Assembly: GCA_004297465.1 (NCBI GenBank)
Contig: SCUB01000020.1
Coordinates: 164,183 to 228,182, forward strand
Source of the DNA: Xanthobacteraceae bacterium
GTDB lineage: Bacteria; Pseudomonadota; Alphaproteobacteria; Rhizobiales; Xanthobacteraceae
DNA: 64,000 bases
Direction of reading: 5' to 3'
Shown here: positions 7,862 to 15,649 of the stretch, in pieces
Position numbering within the stretch: position 1 is the first letter of the stretch
Layout: each line of letters starts with the position of its first letter
Made by a program: the position numbers and the translations under genes
The notes under the pieces: generated by a model
Database searches by the model: none
What the model saw: the letters and a program-made list of their open reading frames with translations, nothing else
What the model was told of the DNA's origin: nothing

Positions 7862-8922
7862 CGGGCTTCCTTCATTTGCGAAGTCAACTCCGCCCAGAAA
7901 CCGTCAGCGCCGGCCTTCATCACTCGCTGTCCGAGATGGATGGCCCATTCGCGCTCGCCGCCGAATTCGGAACGCCAGGCCGCCAGCCGCCGGGTAATCC
8001 AGTGGAGGGGGTATTCACGGGTGAAGCCGATGGCGCCATGGACCTGATGGGCGATGGCCGCTCCCTTGGTTGCCGCTTCGGCGGCGCGCACTTTTGCCGC
8101 GGCCGCCAGGAAGCTCGGTTCGTGGCGATCGGCCGCCCGGAAGGCCGCCTCGGCCGCAACGCCGGCGGCGGCGGCTTCCGAGGCCAGAACGGCAAGGTTC
8201 TGCTGCACGGCCTGGAACTTGCCGATCGGCCGGCCAAATTGCTGGCGGTCATTTGCGTAGGTGACAGCCAGTTCCACGATGCCCGACAATCCGCCGGCGA
8301 TCTGGGCGCTGCGAAGCATGGCGCCGAGGACGCCGGCCTCGGGCATCCACGAAACGTCCCGCCATGTTGCAACTTCGACTGGATGGTTGGAGAAAACCAG
8401 CGTGTCGCGGCATTCGCCGGCCAGGTTGGTGCCGCGATGGATCTCTGCGCCCGCGATCGGCGACGACACTATCGAAACGGTTCCGTCCTCAACGAAGGTC
8501 AGGACCACCGTGTGGGCCATACGGCCCCAAGGGGCGCGCGAAACCGTTCCGCTTAGCCTCCAGCCACCGTTGTGGCGCGCCAGCCGCAATTCAGGTCCGG
8601 GGCGGGCTACCGTCAGCGGTCTCGTCGGCATGTCGATGCCGCTTCGGCTCAATAGCCATCGCGCGAGCATGGTCTCCGGCAAGGGGACGGGAAGCCGGTA
8701 GCGGCCTGCCGCCCGAACGATGAAGTAGGCGTCGTGCCAACTTTCCCCGTAGCCATCGGTGCTTTCCGGAGTCAGGGCGTCAGCAAATCCATGTTCCTCG
8801 ATGATTTTCCACAGGTCCGAATGCCAGGTGCCATTCTCCGCTTCCTCCAGAAGGGATGGATGAACAAGGCTGTCGAAGAGCCGAATGGCGGAATCCTCAA
8901 GAATTGTCTGAAGCTCGTTCAT
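7858..8922 (-). CDS. acyl-CoA dehydrogenase, small subunit type (PimD-like)
   Basis: Acyl-CoA dehydrogenase-fold protein of 354 residues, shorter than usual and divergent. The first family signature is not recognisable: the corresponding part reads RAPWGRMAHTVVLTFVED. The C-terminal half keeps RQQFGRPIGKFQAVQQNLA and the late QVHGAIGFTREYPLHW element. It has no YEG-type catalytic Glu motif; the C-terminus carries FGGEREWAIHLG instead. Such short, degenerate members usually form heteromers with a full-length partner, as in PimC/PimD or steroid ChsE pairs. The full-length partner is the gene immediately upstream, overlapping by 4 bases. The protein is likely structural or substrate-binding in a two-component dehydrogenase for a bulky or dicarboxylic acyl-CoA. 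Confidence 0.83.
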   Translation of the reverse strand: MNELQTILEDSAIRLFDSLVHPSLLEEAENGTWHSDLWKIIEEHGFADALTPESTDGYGESWHDAYFIVRAAGRYRLPVPLPETMLARWLLSRSGIDMPTRPLTVARPGPELRLARHNGGWRLSGTVSRAPWGRMAHTVVLTFVEDGTVSIVSSPIAGAEIHRGTNLAGECRDTLVFSNHPVEVATWRDVSWMPEAGVLGAMLRSAQIAGGLSGIVELAVTYANDRQQFGRPIGKFQAVQQNLAVLASEAAAAGVAAEAAFRAADRHEPSFLAAAAKVRAAEAATKGAAIAHQVHGAIGFTREYPLHWITRRLAAWRSEFGGEREWAIHLGQRVMKAGADGFWAELTSQMKEAR

Positions 8923-10067
8923 CGCAGGCCCAATCCCCTGGCGATGATTCCGCGCAGTATCTCCCTCGTGCCGCCCCGCAGCGAAAATGCCGGAGCCATC
9001 AGCAGGAGATGGCCAATCGCGTTGTCGGCATCAGTGTCGCCACCCAAGCCGATGTCCAATCCGAGCATCCGGTGCGCGATTTCGGGCAGCTGCTGCTCGA
9101 AGCCGGTGCCGAGATCCTTGACGATGCAGGCTTCCAGGGACGGATTCCCGTCGGCCGCAAGCATGCTCGCTACCGAGAGCGACATCTGGCGCAGGGTGCC
9201 CAATTGCGCCACCAGCCGTCCTACGTTCTCCCAGCCCTCTTCTGACGGGTTTTCCTCAAGTCGAAGGATCAGACAGGCCAGGACCTGAATGCTGCTGAGA
9301 AAGCGCTCCGGACCGCTGCGTTCGAGGGCAAGTTCTTCCATGGCTTGCGTCCAGCCCGCCCTCCTGCGACCGAGCAACGCATCGCTGGGAAGCATGACGT
9401 CTTCGAATACGACCTCGTTGAAGTGATTTTCGCCGGTCATGTCGGCGATGGGGCGCACGGTAACGCCCGGCCGGGACAAAGGAACCAGGAACTGGGAAAG
9501 TCCCTTCTGGCGGTCCTTGGCCTCGCCGTCGGTACGCACCAGCGCGATCATGTAGTCGGCATGCTGCGCGTTCGTGGTCCAGATCTTGGTGCCGTTCAGT
9601 ACCCAGCCCGATTCGCTTTCCCGCGCCACGCAATGAAGCGCGGCGACGTCCGATCCGGCGTCGGGTTCGCTGAGGCCGATGCAGAAGCAGAGTTCGCCGA
9701 GAGCAATGCGCGGCAGCAGAGTGCGCTTCTGCTCCTCGCTGCCATAGCGCAGGAGGAGGGGGCCGCTTTGACGATCGGCGATCCAGTGTGCCGATACCGG
9801 GGCACCGGCGGCGAGCATCTCCTCCAGGACAACGAAGCGTTCAAGGGCGCTGCGCTCACCCCCGCCGAATTGCCTCGGCCAGGTCATGCCGATCCATCCC
9901 CTGGCGCCGATGGTCTGGCTGAATTCGCGATCAAATCCATCCCAGGAACGTGCGCGTTCGGATCGGGTCCAGTGCGCGCCGTATTCGGCCAGGAAGCCGC
10001 GCACCTCGAGGCGCAAGGCTTCGGCTTCAGGCGGCAGTTGGGCGAGATCGAACCGGATCGTCTGCAT
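8919..10067 (-). CDS. acyl-CoA dehydrogenase, large subunit type (PimC-like)
   Basis: Acyl-CoA dehydrogenase of 382 residues. The FAD-binding signature CIGLSEPDAGSDVA is intact, as is WVLNGTKIWTTNAQHADY. The C-terminal motif reads SLRGGTREILRGIIARGLGLR, with Gly where medium- and short-chain enzymes have the catalytic Glu. The base must therefore come from elsewhere, as in isovaleryl/long-chain enzymes or heteromeric FadE pairs. It is the first gene of the operon. Its ATG lies 26 bases downstream of a TetR-type palindrome (10094-10119), so the whole eight-gene unit is probably repressed from that site. It should form a complex with the small subunit encoded next. Confidence 0.87.
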   Translation of the reverse strand: MQTIRFDLAQLPPEAEALRLEVRGFLAEYGAHWTRSERARSWDGFDREFSQTIGARGWIGMTWPRQFGGGERSALERFVVLEEMLAAGAPVSAHWIADRQSGPLLLRYGSEEQKRTLLPRIALGELCFCIGLSEPDAGSDVAALHCVARESESGWVLNGTKIWTTNAQHADYMIALVRTDGEAKDRQKGLSQFLVPLSRPGVTVRPIADMTGENHFNEVVFEDVMLPSDALLGRRRAGWTQAMEELALERSGPERFLSSIQVLACLILRLEENPSEEGWENVGRLVAQLGTLRQMSLSVASMLAADGNPSLEACIVKDLGTGFEQQLPEIAHRMLGLDIGLGGDTDADNAIGHLLLMAPAFSLRGGTREILRGIIARGLGLR

Positions 10068-10093
10068 GAGAAGGTGGCGTTCTGACCGTGCAA

Positions 10094-10139
10094 AATAACA
10101 TACCGATTGGTATGTTATTCTAATTGGTCACATGGTCAA
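10094..10139 (-). promoter_or_regulatory. promoter and TetR-type operator of the CoA-catabolic operon
   Basis: A 26-base inverted repeat with 11-base perfect arms (AATAACATACC, 4-base spacer, GGTATGTTATT) lies at 10094-10119, just upstream of the first dehydrogenase gene. On the minus strand a possible -35 TTGACC (10139-10134) and -10 TAACAT (10117-10112), 16 bases apart, place the -10 inside the palindrome. The core AACATACC-N4-GGTATGTT recurs at 11354-11373, upstream of the second binding-protein gene, on the other side of the tetR gene. This pattern is expected for a local TetR repressor. The operator call is strong; the exact promoter boxes are less sure. Confidence 0.8.
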
Positions 10140-10502
10140 CCCCCAAAAAGACGAGTTGAGAAGGCTGATGGTGACCCGGGGGGTTGTGGCCCCCTATATC
10201 GACGAGATAATCGCGAAATTCAGCACAACTCTTCCGTCCGGATCCCGTGCCTGCGGCCTTCGTGCCCTGCGGTGACGGCGCCAGTTTCGCGATGCAGGCC
10301 GGTTCGGCCGCCTGCGCTGGCGTCAAGGCTCTCCATACATTAACATTTTGTCTGGACCCCGCAGCAGGAGCCGGTCATTCTCATGCGCCTGCTGGAATAT
10401 CGACACGTTACGGCTGGACAGAAACTCTGCGGTCATTGCAAGGGCAAATCCATCGACGTAATGGTTCGGTCCGATGAACCATGATCTGCATTGAGTTTAG
10501 AC
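10140..10502. other. intergenic region upstream of the TetR gene
   Basis: These 363 bases separate the operator from the tetR start. I see no convincing gene: the open frames are short and overlap one another on both strands. There is one small G/C hairpin (GGGGG, TTGTGG loop, CCCCC) near 10179-10194. A clear promoter for tetR was not found, and no TetR palindrome copy lies directly before tetR, so autoregulation is not obvious from the sequence. Confidence 0.5.
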
Positions 10503-11159
10503 ATGACTGTGACGATTCAAGCGGCGCGGACAAAGCGGAAAAAGAATTCCGACAAGACCATTGAGCGCAAAAAGAAAACCGTCGACAAGATTCTAAAGTG
10601 CGCGATCAATCATTTTGTTCGAGATGGGTATCTCGCGACGACCGTCGATCAGATAGCTTTAAGCGCTGGTCTGACCAAGGGGGCGGTTTATTTCAATTTC
10701 GCCTCCAAAGAGGACATCCTTAGAAAACTGCTGACCCAGGCGGAGGAATTGATCGTCGATCAAGCCATTGATCTGGTCAAAAATACACCGCCATCGGCAA
10801 TCAACAAGCTCGCGGTATTCATGAATCATCAAGCCTCGGTCGCGTTGACCCATGCCCAACATCTGCTGTTGTTGATTCTGATGTCCATCGAGTTCTTCGG
10901 TTCGAATACCGAAATCGAAGTTTGCGTCAGGGCAATTTATCGGCGGCTCTATTCATGCGTCGAAAGCATAATCCATCTCGGACAGGTCGAGGGCAGTATC
11001 CGCAAGGACATTCGCAGTCATGAATTGACGTCCATCGTGATGGCCGAACATGACGGCGTTCTTATTGAATGGTACCGCCGCCCCGGCGAGTTGGAAGGAA
11101 TGTCGCTCAACAGAGCTGCGCGCGCGACCTTGATCGATGGCATCAAGGCGCGCTCCTAA
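10503..11159 (+). CDS. TetR/AcrR family transcriptional regulator
   Basis: Repressor of 218 residues. The N-terminus is very basic (KRKKNSDK, ERKKK) and is followed by a typical TetR helix-turn-helix, TTVDQIALSAGLTKGAVYFNFASKEDIL, at about residues 42-70. The rest is the helical ligand-binding and dimerisation domain (HLLLLILMSIEFF). The start is placed at ATG 10503; a TTG at 10491 in the same frame is possible, and neither has a strong ribosome site. The gene sits between two identical-arm operators and runs divergently from the CoA operon, so it most likely represses that operon and the second binding-protein gene. The inducer is expected to be a pathway CoA ester or the free acid (inferred). 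Confidence 0.9.
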   Translation: MTVTIQAARTKRKKNSDKTIERKKKTVDKILKCAINHFVRDGYLATTVDQIALSAGLTKGAVYFNFASKEDILRKLLTQAEELIVDQAIDLVKNTPPSAINKLAVFMNHQASVALTHAQHLLLLILMSIEFFGSNTEIEVCVRAIYRRLYSCVESIIHLGQVEGSIRKDIRSHELTSIVMAEHDGVLIEWYRRPGELEGMSLNRAARATLIDGIKARS

Positions 11160-11320
11160 CGCAACGTTTGGGGCCGCTGTTTTCATTCGCTCGCTGTTCC
11201 ACTCGGGTCATTTGATCCTCCAATCTGACGCTTTATCGTCCGATGCCGCTCTTTCTTCCGCCAGGAAGGAAAGAAGGCTCACTGATGGATTCCTTCACGG
11301 CGGAATATCGAGAAAAGAGC

Positions 11321-11373
11321 TTGACTCGTCCTGAGGTGACACCTTTAATCATAAACATACCGTATGGTATGTT
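11321..11373 (+). promoter_or_regulatory. promoter with TetR-type operator upstream of binding-protein copy 2
   Basis: A good sigma-70 type promoter is visible: -35 TTGACT (11321-11326), 17-base spacer, -10 TTTAAT (11344-11349). Starting 5 bases after the -10 is the palindrome AACATACC-GTAT-GGTATGTT (11354-11373), overlapping the expected transcription start. The arms equal those of the operator at 10094-10119. About 150 bases of leader separate it from the ATG of the binding protein at 11522. No other gene was found in the 362-base gap 11160-11521. Confidence 0.82.
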
Positions 11374-11521
11374 CTTAACGGCGATTAAGCCAAAGCCAGG
11401 GACCAGGAGAGTTGTCACCAGGCTTCGGACTTGGTGCGTCCTAATTACGCTGCAAGATCTCGCCTGCGCAGGCGCAAGAAAAGGAAATCAAATAACGAAA
11501 TTAAACAGAGGGAGAGCTGCC

Positions 11522-12697
11522 ATGTTTCGCAATTGGATAAAAACGGGATTGCTTATGGTTGCCGTCACTTCGTTCTCGGCATTTGATGCGTCTGCCGAGA
11601 GTACGATCAAGGTCGGTTTGATTATGCCGATGACCGGTCAATACGCATCCGTTGGCAAGCAAGTCGTCGCCGCCGCCCGTCTTTACATTGCGCAACACGG
11701 CACAAAGGTTGCGGGAAAGAACATTGAACTCATCGCCAAAGACGATGGCGGACTTCCCGACGCCACGAAGCGAATTGCCAAGGAACTCCTCGTCAATGAG
11801 AAGGTCAGTATTCTGGCGGGCATGGGGTTAACTCCGCTGGCATTTGCTGTTGCACCCCTTGCGACAGAAGCCAAGGTTTCGCTGATCGACATGGTGGCTG
11901 CGGCTGGGTCAGTCACCGAGAAGTCACCGTACATCGTTCGGGTTAGTTTCACCTTGCCGCAACACTCGGTCGCAATCGCTGATTGGGCGGCAAAGAACGG
12001 CAGCAAACGTGCTGTGACGCTTGTGTCGGATTATGCTCCTGGTGTTGATGCGGAGACTTTTTTCAAGGCGCGCTTTATCGCAGCCGGGGGCGAAATTGTT
12101 GATTCGTTGCGCGTGCCCCTCACGGCGCTTGACTTTGCGCCGTTTTTGCAGCGCGCCAGAGATGCCGCCCCCGATACAATTTTCGTATTCATTCCTTCCG
12201 GACGAGGTGGAAGCTTCGTAAGGCAGTTCCTTGAGCGGGGGTTGGACAAGTCGGGAATCCGGTTGGTCGGTACCGCTGACTTGACGGACGATGATGAACT
12301 CAACGGCATGGGCGACGAAATGATCGGAACGGTGACGGCGGGCAACTACTCGACGGCTCATCCTTCCGCGGCAAACAAAGCCTACGTCAAGGCATTCAAA
12401 GAGAAAAACAGCGATCTTCGCCCCAACTTCATTTCATTGGGCGGCTATGACGGCATGCACCTGATCTACGAGGCGCTCAAGAAGACCGGCGGCAAGACCG
12501 ATGGCGACAGCCTGGTCGCGGCGATGAAGGGCATGGCTTGGGAAAGCCCGCGCGGCCCCATCGCGATCGACCCGGAGACACGCGACATCGTGCAGAACAT
12601 CTACATCCGCAGGGTCGAGAAGGTGAACGGCCAGCTCTACAACGTGGAGTTTGCCACCTTCGAGGCGGTCAAGGATCCGGGCAAGGCCAAGAAGTAA
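11522..12697 (+). CDS. ABC transporter substrate-binding protein (branched-chain amino acid type), copy 2
   Basis: Periplasmic binding protein of 391 residues, LIV/Peripla_BP_6 family. The ATG at 11522 is preceded by GAGGGAGAG and begins a signal peptide ending near SAFDASAES (about residue 25). The mature protein starts TIKVGLIMPMTGQYASVGKQ, the usual first strand and ligand loop. It is a paralog of the protein at 435-1757 and ends normally (DPGKAKK), which defines where copy 1 should have stopped. Close relatives in Rhodopseudomonas bind aromatic acids, and here the TetR-controlled promoter ties it to the CoA-ligase operon. It is therefore the likely uptake receptor for the acid degraded there. 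No permease genes are adjacent, so it must share a transporter encoded elsewhere. Confidence 0.9.
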   Translation: MFRNWIKTGLLMVAVTSFSAFDASAESTIKVGLIMPMTGQYASVGKQVVAAARLYIAQHGTKVAGKNIELIAKDDGGLPDATKRIAKELLVNEKVSILAGMGLTPLAFAVAPLATEAKVSLIDMVAAAGSVTEKSPYIVRVSFTLPQHSVAIADWAAKNGSKRAVTLVSDYAPGVDAETFFKARFIAAGGEIVDSLRVPLTALDFAPFLQRARDAAPDTIFVFIPSGRGGSFVRQFLERGLDKSGIRLVGTADLTDDDELNGMGDEMIGTVTAGNYSTAHPSAANKAYVKAFKEKNSDLRPNFISLGGYDGMHLIYEALKKTGGKTDGDSLVAAMKGMAWESPRGPIAIDPETRDIVQNIYIRRVEKVNGQLYNVEFATFEAVKDPGKAKK

Positions 12698-12777
12698 AGA
12701 TCACTCTCCAGAATCGATCGCCGTCTCGACCGACGCCACTCGACAAAGGCCTTCCAGTATCGTCAGCCAGCGCGGCG

Positions 12778-13048
12778 CGTCTGGCTGACGACAACGTCGG
12801 CACGATGTCGGTGTTCTTTGCAGTAATCAACTTCATTAAATTTCTGACTTTTTTCTCATAAGACGGCTGGAGTTTGGGAAACTAGCCACGTCGAGCATGC
12901 TTTTCCCAATCGGAATTGTATCGACGCTGGCTGGCGTGTGGTTGGTGCGTCGAATTAAAACTGCCGAGTTTTATAAAGTGATTTACAAGCTGGTCTTTGT
13001 CATTGGTGTGTATCTAATAGGAAGAGGAGTATACAGAATTCTCTCATG
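12778..13048 (+). pseudogene. relic of a TauE/SafE (TSUP) family permease, C-terminal part
   Basis: The gap between the binding protein and the thioesterase is not empty. From 12778 one frame reads GTMSVFFAVINFIKFLTFFS and stops at TAA 12859-12861. The next frame then continues with KLATSSMLFPIGIVSTLAGVWLVRRI and AEFYKVIYKLVFVIGVYLIGRG, ending at TGA 13046-13048. Together these match the last three membrane segments of TauE/SafE sulfite/organoanion exporters (FF-VN-K, then LATS-LLP-GVWLG, then FY-IVY-L-GLKL). A frameshift near 12850-12860 and loss of everything upstream make it a pseudogene. The part 12698-12777 shows nothing recognisable. Confidence 0.72.
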
Positions 13049-13114
13049 ATTACCCGGGTGCGCTCGGCGGGGTCAGCTTTGGCGACTTAAACGAAAAGAC
13101 CTGAGGAATGGCTT

Positions 13115-13567
13115 ATGGCTACAACTCGACATGATGGGATTGCGCCGCTTTTCGTCTTGCACTCATCGGTTCGGTTCACTCATACCGATCCGGCCGGATA
13201 TGTGTTCTTTCCGCGTTATTTTGAAATGCTACAGGCGGTCGTCGAGGAGTGGTTCAACCATGCCTTGCAACAAAAATACGCCGACCTAATTATGCGCCGC
13301 CGGCTAGGCACTCCGACCGCTTCGATTCAATGCACCTTCCTGAAACCGTCGCGGCTGGGCGACGATCTTGCCATTGCGGTCAAGATTGAAAACATTGGTA
13401 ACTCGTCATTCCGCCTGCGCTTTATCGGTAGCGTTGAGGACAACCTCCGCCTTGAAGCCGTATCCACGCTGGTCATGATCTGCCTTGATGACGGCATGGC
13501 TCGCTCAATCCCCCCTGACCTCCGTGCACGCATGGAATCTTATCAGGCAGGTAGTTGGCCATCGTGA
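13115..13567 (+). CDS. acyl-CoA thioesterase, 4-hydroxybenzoyl-CoA thioesterase family
   Basis: Hotdog-fold thioesterase of 150 residues. The stretch RFTHTDPAGYVFFPRYFEMLQAVVEEWF contains the catalytic Asp context of 4HBT enzymes (DxAGxVFFxxY). The remainder has the expected strands through FIGSVEDNLRLEAVSTLVMICLD. It hydrolyses an acyl- or aroyl-CoA, either as a product-releasing step or to recover CoA from dead-end esters. Its last 50 codons are duplicated at 1758-1910. The gene lies on the same strand as binding-protein copy 2, separated by the permease relic, so it may be co-transcribed from the TetR-controlled promoter. The ATG at 13115 follows GAGGAATGGCTT. Confidence 0.88.
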   Translation: MATTRHDGIAPLFVLHSSVRFTHTDPAGYVFFPRYFEMLQAVVEEWFNHALQQKYADLIMRRRLGTPTASIQCTFLKPSRLGDDLAIAVKIENIGNSSFRLRFIGSVEDNLRLEAVSTLVMICLDDGMARSIPPDLRARMESYQAGSWPS

Positions 13568-13757
13568 AATGTCGACACGAACAAGCCAAAATCGGACGGC
13601 TGCCGTCGCCGAACAAAATCGCTCGAGCCATACATGCTGCTGCATAGCTGGCTGAAAGGCTGGTGCGCCGCTCCCTGCACACGCGGTGATGGCGCGGGAG
13701 CACATTTCTGGCCGCAAGCTTTCGCCCTGGAACCGAGCGAGCCATTTGTGAGGCCTT

Positions 13758-15020
13758 TCAGCCTAGCGCATCGGCAGCCTCGTTGATGGCCGCGTAGACC
13801 TCATGGAGATCTGCCGCCGTGACGCAATAGGGCGGCATCACGTAAATCGTGTTCCCCAGCGGGCGCAGCAGCAGATTCCGACCGCTAAAGAAAGCCTGAA
13901 GCTGCGGTCCGATACCCGCGAGGTAGCCCCCATCGGGCACTTTCAGATCAAGCGCAGTGATCGTGCCGATCTGACGCACGTTCTTGAAGCGCGCGTCGCC
14001 GCGAAACGGCTCAATTTCTTGCTCCTGCATTGCAACGACGGAAGCTAGGCTCGCGTAAGGCCGATTTTGCCAGAGATCCAGATTTGCTTTTGCGGCCGCG
14101 CAGGCCACCGGGTTCGCCGTGTATGAACTCGAATGAAAAAACGTACGCGTACGATCTTTTGAATAGTGGGCGTCGAAAATGTCGGCGCGACAGAGTGTCA
14201 CCGCGAGGGGAAGCGATCCGCCCGTAAGACCTTTGGAATAGCAGGCGATGTCCGGCGACACCCCCGCCTGCTCGCATGCGAACAATGTTCCCGTGCGGCC
14301 CCAGCCGGTCATGACCTCGTCGGCAATGAACAGGACGTTCGAAGCCTCGCAGATCCGTTTCATCTCTTTCAGCACGCAGGCCGGATACATCCGCATCCCG
14401 CCCGCGCCCAGAATCAGCGGCTCGACGATGAAGGCCGCCGGATTTTCGTTGCGGCACGCGGCCTCCAGCGAATCGAGCGTCGCCTGCTCATGGCCAGACT
14501 CTGGAAACGGAACGGAGGAGACGTCGAACAGCAGTGGTTGGTACGCCGCGTTGAAGACGCCTCGCGCACCGACCGACATCGTGCCGACCGTGTCACCGTG
14601 ATAGGAATGCTGCATCACGACAATACGGGTTCGCGGCTGACCAATGTTGTGCCAGTAGCCAAGCGCCATTTTCAGCGCCACTTCCACACTGGTTGAGCCG
14701 CTGTCGGAGAAGAAGACGTAATCGAGACCGCAAGGCGCAAGATTCAAAAGCAGCGCAGCAACTTCTTCAGCCGGTTCGTGCGTATGGCCGGCAAAAATAA
14801 TCTGGTTGAGCTTTTCTGCCTGCTTCTGGATAGCGCTGACGATGAGCGGATGACAATGGCCGTGGGTCACGACCCACCAGGACGAGATCGCATCGATGAT
14901 TCGACGGCCATCCGCAGTATATAAATATGCGCCATCGCCGCGTACGACTTCTGTCATTTCTCCATGCAGCGCATGTTGCGTGAATGGATGCCATATCGGC
15001 GACTTCTTGGTAGGCGTCAT
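13758..15020 (-). CDS. bioA: adenosylmethionine-8-amino-7-oxononanoate aminotransferase
   Basis: PLP-dependent class III aminotransferase of 420 residues, converting 7-keto-8-aminopelargonate to 7,8-diaminopelargonate with S-adenosylmethionine as amino donor. Typical BioA features are IWHPFTQH at the N-terminus (substrate binding), [14 protein letters not shown], the cofactor Asp in [14 protein letters not shown] and the Schiff-base Lys in [16 protein letters not shown]. Length fits the family (about 420-430). It is the last gene of the bioBFDA operon and its ATG overlaps the bioD stop by 4 bases. The following 190 bases up to the convergent thioesterase gene show no gene. Confidence 0.95.
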   Translation of the reverse strand: MTPTKKSPIWHPFTQHALHGEMTEVVRGDGAYLYTADGRRIIDAISSWWVVTHGHCHPLIVSAIQKQAEKLNQIIFAGHTHEPAEEVAALLLNLAPCGLDYVFFSDSGSTSVEVALKMALGYWHNIGQPRTRIVVMQHSYHGDTVGTMSVGARGVFNAAYQPLLFDVSSVPFPESGHEQATLDSLEAACRNENPAAFIVEPLILGAGGMRMYPACVLKEMKRICEASNVLFIADEVMTGWGRTGTLFACEQAGVSPDIACYSKGLTGGSLPLAVTLCRADIFDAHYSKDRTRTFFHSSSYTANPVACAAAKANLDLWQNRPYASLASVVAMQEQEIEPFRGDARFKNVRQIGTITALDLKVPDGGYLAGIGPQLQAFFSGRNLLLRPLGNTIYVMPPYCVTAADLHEVYAAINEAADALG

Positions 15021-15649
15021 CGGTTAAAATCAGCGCGGTTGAATAAGGTCTTGAACGCGGTCCGCAACGTGTTTGTCGTGAGCGGAAAGAGGTGAGGCAA
15101 GCGGCCCAGTCTCCGCACCCGTCCGATCTCGCAAATAGCCCTCTCACTGTCGGAATTTCGTTTGCCAATGAATGCAATTCCGAGAATTTCGATCTTACGA
15201 TTTCGCAGCGCCTCGACCGATAACAGTGAGTGATTGATGGTGCCCAGCGCAGTACGTGCGCAAAGCACTACCGGAAGCTGCCATTGCGCAAAAATATCGA
15301 TATAGAGTGTGCTGCGATTGAGCGGCACCATCAGCCCGCCGGCGCCCTCAATCACGAGCGGCCGCCCCCCGGTATCCGGCACATGAAACGACTCCGCGTC
15401 AATGCGCGTTCCGTCAATTTCCGCGGCATGATGCGGCGAAGCGGGTGTTTTGAGTTGGTAACGTTCCGGGATTATGCGATCGTCCGAGAATCCACCGAGT
15501 TGCGCGACGAGCCGCGAATCGCTCTCTCCGTCGAGCCCGGCTTGGATCGGCTTCCAATAATCCGCGCCGAGGAAATCGGCGAGCCCGGCGGAGAAGACCG
15601 TCTTCCCGATCCCGGTGTCCGTGCCGGCCACCACAATCCGGCGGCTCAT
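15017..15649 (-). CDS. bioD: dethiobiotin synthetase
   Basis: ATP-dependent carboxylase/cyclase of 210 residues that closes the ureido ring of dethiobiotin from diaminopelargonate and CO2. The modified P-loop [16 protein letters not shown] is at residues 9-24, KPIQAGL follows at about 35, and [13 protein letters not shown] is the conserved metal and substrate loop. The ATG at 15649 overlaps the bioF stop by 4 bases, and its own stop overlaps the bioA start in the same way, so bioF, bioD and bioA are translationally coupled. Confidence 0.95.
   Translation of the reverse strand: MSRRIVVAGTDTGIGKTVFSAGLADFLGADYWKPIQAGLDGESDSRLVAQLGGFSDDRIIPERYQLKTPASPHHAAEIDGTRIDAESFHVPDTGGRPLVIEGAGGLMVPLNRSTLYIDIFAQWQLPVVLCARTALGTINHSLLSVEALRNRKIEILGIAFIGKRNSDSERAICEIGRVRRLGRLPHLFPLTTNTLRTAFKTLFNRADFNR

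Noticed and set aside
10178-10195. GGGGG/CCCCC hairpin upstream of tetR as a terminator
   Set aside because: The stem is short, no T-run follows, and no transcript ends there by gene layout.
11243-11521. N-terminal extension of the second binding protein by 93 codons
   Set aside because: It would run through the promoter and TetR operator. The signal peptide and ribosome site fit ATG 11522.
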